Below are positions 62,213-64,000 of a DNA stretch of 64,000 nt, in pieces. Source of the stretch: Enterococcus mundtii (GTDB lineage Bacteria; Bacillota; Bacilli; Lactobacillales; Enterococcaceae). Position 1 is the first letter of the stretch. Every line of letters starts with the position of its first letter. A program made the translations under genes and the position numbers. Where the stretch lies: NCBI RefSeq assembly GCF_002813755.1, contig NZ_CP018061.1, forward strand, positions 3,214,001 to 3,278,000, in the 5' to 3' direction. The notes under the pieces were generated by a model. The model was not told the origin of the DNA. It saw only the letters and a program-made list of their open reading frames with translations, and made no database searches.

Positions 62213-62563
62213 ATGATAAAAGGGATTGGGATTGATGCAGTTGAACTGTCGAGGATTGCTAAGATCATTAAAGAAAAGCAAAACTTTATTGATCGTGTAC
62301 TGACACCAAGTGAAATCGAAATGTTTCGTTTGCTGCCATTTCATCGTCAGGTTGAGTTTTTAGGCGGTCGTTATGCATGTAAAGAAGCTTTTTCAAAGGC
62401 TTGGGGAACAGGGATCGGTAAAGTTACCTTTCAAGAGATCGAAATTTTAAAAAATGGATCAGGACAACCAATTGTAACGAAATCTCCACATGAAGGAGCA
62501 GTCTGGGTCAGCATCACACATACAGACGAGTTAGCTTTTGCACAGATTATTTTAGAAGACTAG
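62213..62563 (+). CDS. acpS: Holo-[acyl-carrier-protein] synthase
   Basis: A 116-residue enzyme that moves 4'-phosphopantetheine from CoA to acyl carrier protein, switching on fatty-acid synthesis. The magnesium-binding IKGIGIDAVELSRI starts the protein and GRYACKEAFSKAWGTGIG (Glu in CKEAF) is the second signature. The frame runs back to 62195, but the ATG at 62213 gives the family's usual length. alr follows after 15 bases, the order found across Firmicutes. Confidence 0.96.
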   Translation: MIKGIGIDAVELSRIAKIIKEKQNFIDRVLTPSEIEMFRLLPFHRQVEFLGGRYACKEAFSKAWGTGIGKVTFQEIEILKNGSGQPIVTKSPHEGAVWVSITHTDELAFAQIILED

Positions 62564-62578
62564 AAAGAAGGAAGAACA

Positions 62579-63697
62579 ATGGTTATTGCTTGGCATCGTC
62601 CGACAAAAGCAATTGTACATAAACAGGCAATTACAGAAAATGTAGCAAATGAAATAGCACGATTGAATGGGAAAGAATTGTTTGCTGTTGTCAAAGCAGA
62701 TGGTTATGGTCATGGAGCAATCGAAACAGCAGAAGCTGCAAAAAAAGGTGGAGCTTCTGGTTTTTGCGTAGCTACTTTAGATGAGGGAATCGAGCTGAGA
62801 GAGGCAGGTTTCACACAACCTATTCTTGTATTGAATATGGTTCCGATCGATGCGTTGACACTTGCAGTCATCCACGATCTATCTATTACTGCGGGAACAA
62901 AAGAATGGTTGGAAGCTGCGGCTACTTATATAGCAGAACGACATCTAGAATATTTATTGAAATTGCATTTGAAAGTCGATACCGGAATGGGAAGAATTGG
63001 CTTTCTCAATAGTGCAGAAGTGAATGAGGCTGTGGAAATCATCCAAGATAGTCCCAATTTAGAATGGGAAGGGATCTATACTCATTTTTCTACAGCAGAT
63101 CAAGCAGATACCACCTATTGGGAACAGCAGAACCAAAAATTCAGTGAGATCATCGAAAGTCTACCTACTTTACCAAGATATATCCACAGCAGTAATAGTG
63201 CCACTGCATTATGGCACGAAAAAGCTATAGGCAATATGATCCGCTATGGGGTAGCAATGTATGGCTTGAATCCATCCGGTCACGCGTTAGCGGAAGTGTA
63301 TCCCCTACAACCAGCGCTTGAACTTGTATCTGAATTGATCCAAGTGAAAGAGTTGTCAGCAGGAGAAGGTGTAGGTTATGGAAAAACCTATACGACTTCA
63401 GCTTCAGAATGGATCGGAACTGTACCAATCGGTTACGCAGATGGTTGGTTACGGAAAATGCAAGGTTTCTCATTATTAGTGGAGGGAAATTATTGTGAGA
63501 TCATTGGTCGTGTATGCATGGATCAATTGATGATCCGTCTGCCCTATCAAATGCCAGTAGGAACTAAAGTTACGTTGATCGGGAAAAATCAACAGGCTAA
63601 AATCACAATGCAAGATGTAGCAGATCAATTGGGTACGATCCATTACGAAGTCGCATGTGTGCTAGGGCCCCGTATACCTAGAGAATATCAAGAGTGA
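62579..63697 (+). CDS. alr: Alanine racemase
   Basis: A 372-residue PLP enzyme making D-alanine for the cell wall, so it feeds Ddl and MurF encoded 5 kb upstream. The PLP lysine is in [13 protein letters not shown] (K39). [20 protein letters not shown] and the second catalytic Tyr region [24 protein letters not shown] follow, then RVCMDQ. GAAGGAAGAAC ribosome site. mazF follows after 10 bases. Confidence 0.97.
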   Translation: MVIAWHRPTKAIVHKQAITENVANEIARLNGKELFAVVKADGYGHGAIETAEAAKKGGASGFCVATLDEGIELREAGFTQPILVLNMVPIDALTLAVIHDLSITAGTKEWLEAAATYIAERHLEYLLKLHLKVDTGMGRIGFLNSAEVNEAVEIIQDSPNLEWEGIYTHFSTADQADTTYWEQQNQKFSEIIESLPTLPRYIHSSNSATALWHEKAIGNMIRYGVAMYGLNPSGHALAEVYPLQPALELVSELIQVKELSAGEGVGYGKTYTTSASEWIGTVPIGYADGWLRKMQGFSLLVEGNYCEIIGRVCMDQLMIRLPYQMPVGTKVTLIGKNQQAKITMQDVADQLGTIHYEVACVLGPRIPREYQE

Positions 63698-63707
63698 GGA
63701 GAGGCGT

Positions 63708-64000
63708 ATGGTAAAAAGAGGAGATATTTATTTTGCTGATCTTTCTCCGGTGGTAGGATCAGAACAAGGTGGGACAAGACCGGTCTTAGTGATTCAGAAC
63801 AATTTAGGTAATCATTTTAGTCCAACGGTCATCGTAGCAGCAATCACTGCGAAAATGGCGAAACCTAAATTGCCCACACATATAGGAATCAAAGCGACCG
63901 GAACAGGGATCGAAAGAGACTCAGTCATTTTACTTGAACAAATCAGAACGATTGATAAGTCCAGATTAAAAGAAAAAGTCTGTCATTTAGAACGATCGAT
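63708..64000 (+). CDS. mazF: MazF/PemK-family endoribonuclease toxin, 3' end cut by window
   Basis: The first 97 codons of a MazF (EndoA-type) toxin: [32 protein letters not shown], and [15 protein letters not shown] are the conserved strands, including the Arg of GGTRPV and Thr of QIRTIDK used for RNA cleavage. The protein is probably about 115 residues, so only the end is missing. In Bacillus the antitoxin gene ndoAI lies between alr and the toxin. Here only 10 bases separate alr and mazF, so no mazE can fit upstream. A downstream or distant antitoxin cannot be excluded. Confidence 0.93.
   Translation, partial: MVKRGDIYFADLSPVVGSEQGGTRPVLVIQNNLGNHFSPTVIVAAITAKMAKPKLPTHIGIKATGTGIERDSVILLEQIRTIDKSRLKEKVCHLERS

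Overview
The window is chromosomal DNA from a low-GC Gram-positive of the Enterococcus group, probably near E. faecium/hirae/durans; the species cannot be fixed from the sequence alone. The grounds are the AT-rich composition with AGGAGG ribosome sites, the ymdB-ricA-mutS-mutL-maf, ruvAB, ddl-murF-cshA and acpS-alr-mazF gene orders, a fused substrate-binding/permease amino-acid ABC protein, CodY boxes, and Firmicutes-type BirA and lysine-riboswitch control. There are no rRNA or tRNA genes, insertion sequences, prophage structural genes or CRISPR arrays.

Layout. 1-4.2 kb: a 5' fragment of glpF (minus), then an overlapping three-gene unit (Mga-type regulator, Tad2/DUF2829-type protein, short-chain dehydrogenase) and a DUF998 membrane protein. 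4.3-7.1 kb: bioY under a BirA operator, a candidate large structured RNA, a tandem array of 119-bp palindromic repeats, and rpsD with its leader. 7.2-9.8 kb: formate/nitrite-type channel, AlkD-like protein, HAD phosphatase and a 39-residue membrane peptide. 9.9-16.5 kb: ymdB, ricA, mutS, mutL and maf. 16.6-24.9 kb: a tocopherol-cyclase-like protein, msrB, the divergent treR/treP trehalose genes, ruvAB, a TetR regulator, a low-molecular-weight phosphatase and a small unknown. 25.2-29.7 kb: brnQ behind a perfect CodY box, and an ABC transporter behind a lysine riboswitch, which suggests lysine as its substrate.

30.0-37.6 kb: sirtuin, an acetyltransferase/chorismate-mutase fusion and niaR in one operon. 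These are followed by an AT-rich 4.4-kb insert with two large unrecognised genes (477 and 908 codons) that share a PWERDPELW-type module. The larger has an ordered His-Asp-Gln-Cys set resembling CE-clan (Ulp1/YopJ-like) enzymes. The insert ends at def. 37.8-45.1 kb: rpsO, pnp, a GlsB/YeaQ-type protein, kup, a duplicated type I toxin-antitoxin locus and a CNNM/CorC-type protein. 45.1-52.2 kb: MATE exporter, DUF960, rplY, rsuA, an orphan RelB-like gene coupled to a HAD nucleotidase, udk, a TVP38-type protein and a GNAT. 52.2-64 kb: a second candidate structured RNA, a polytopic membrane protein, yaiI, DUF2512, a UbiB-type kinase, ddl, murF, cshA with a long leader, acpS, alr, and a mazF cut by the window end with no mazE next to it.

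Two themes recur. One is a family of palindromic intergenic repeats with TTCACAACCT ends, found as arrays or single copies at 5.65, 18.3, 26.8, 50.75, 52.45 and 55.03 kb; two copies overlap gene 3' ends. The other is RNA-level control: lysine riboswitch, ribosomal-protein leaders, a pnp leader hairpin, attenuator-like stems, a type I antitoxin pair and two unexplained structured RNAs. The strongest candidates for something undescribed are the RNA at about 5.03-5.6 kb and the two-gene PWERDP module at 32.7-36.9 kb.
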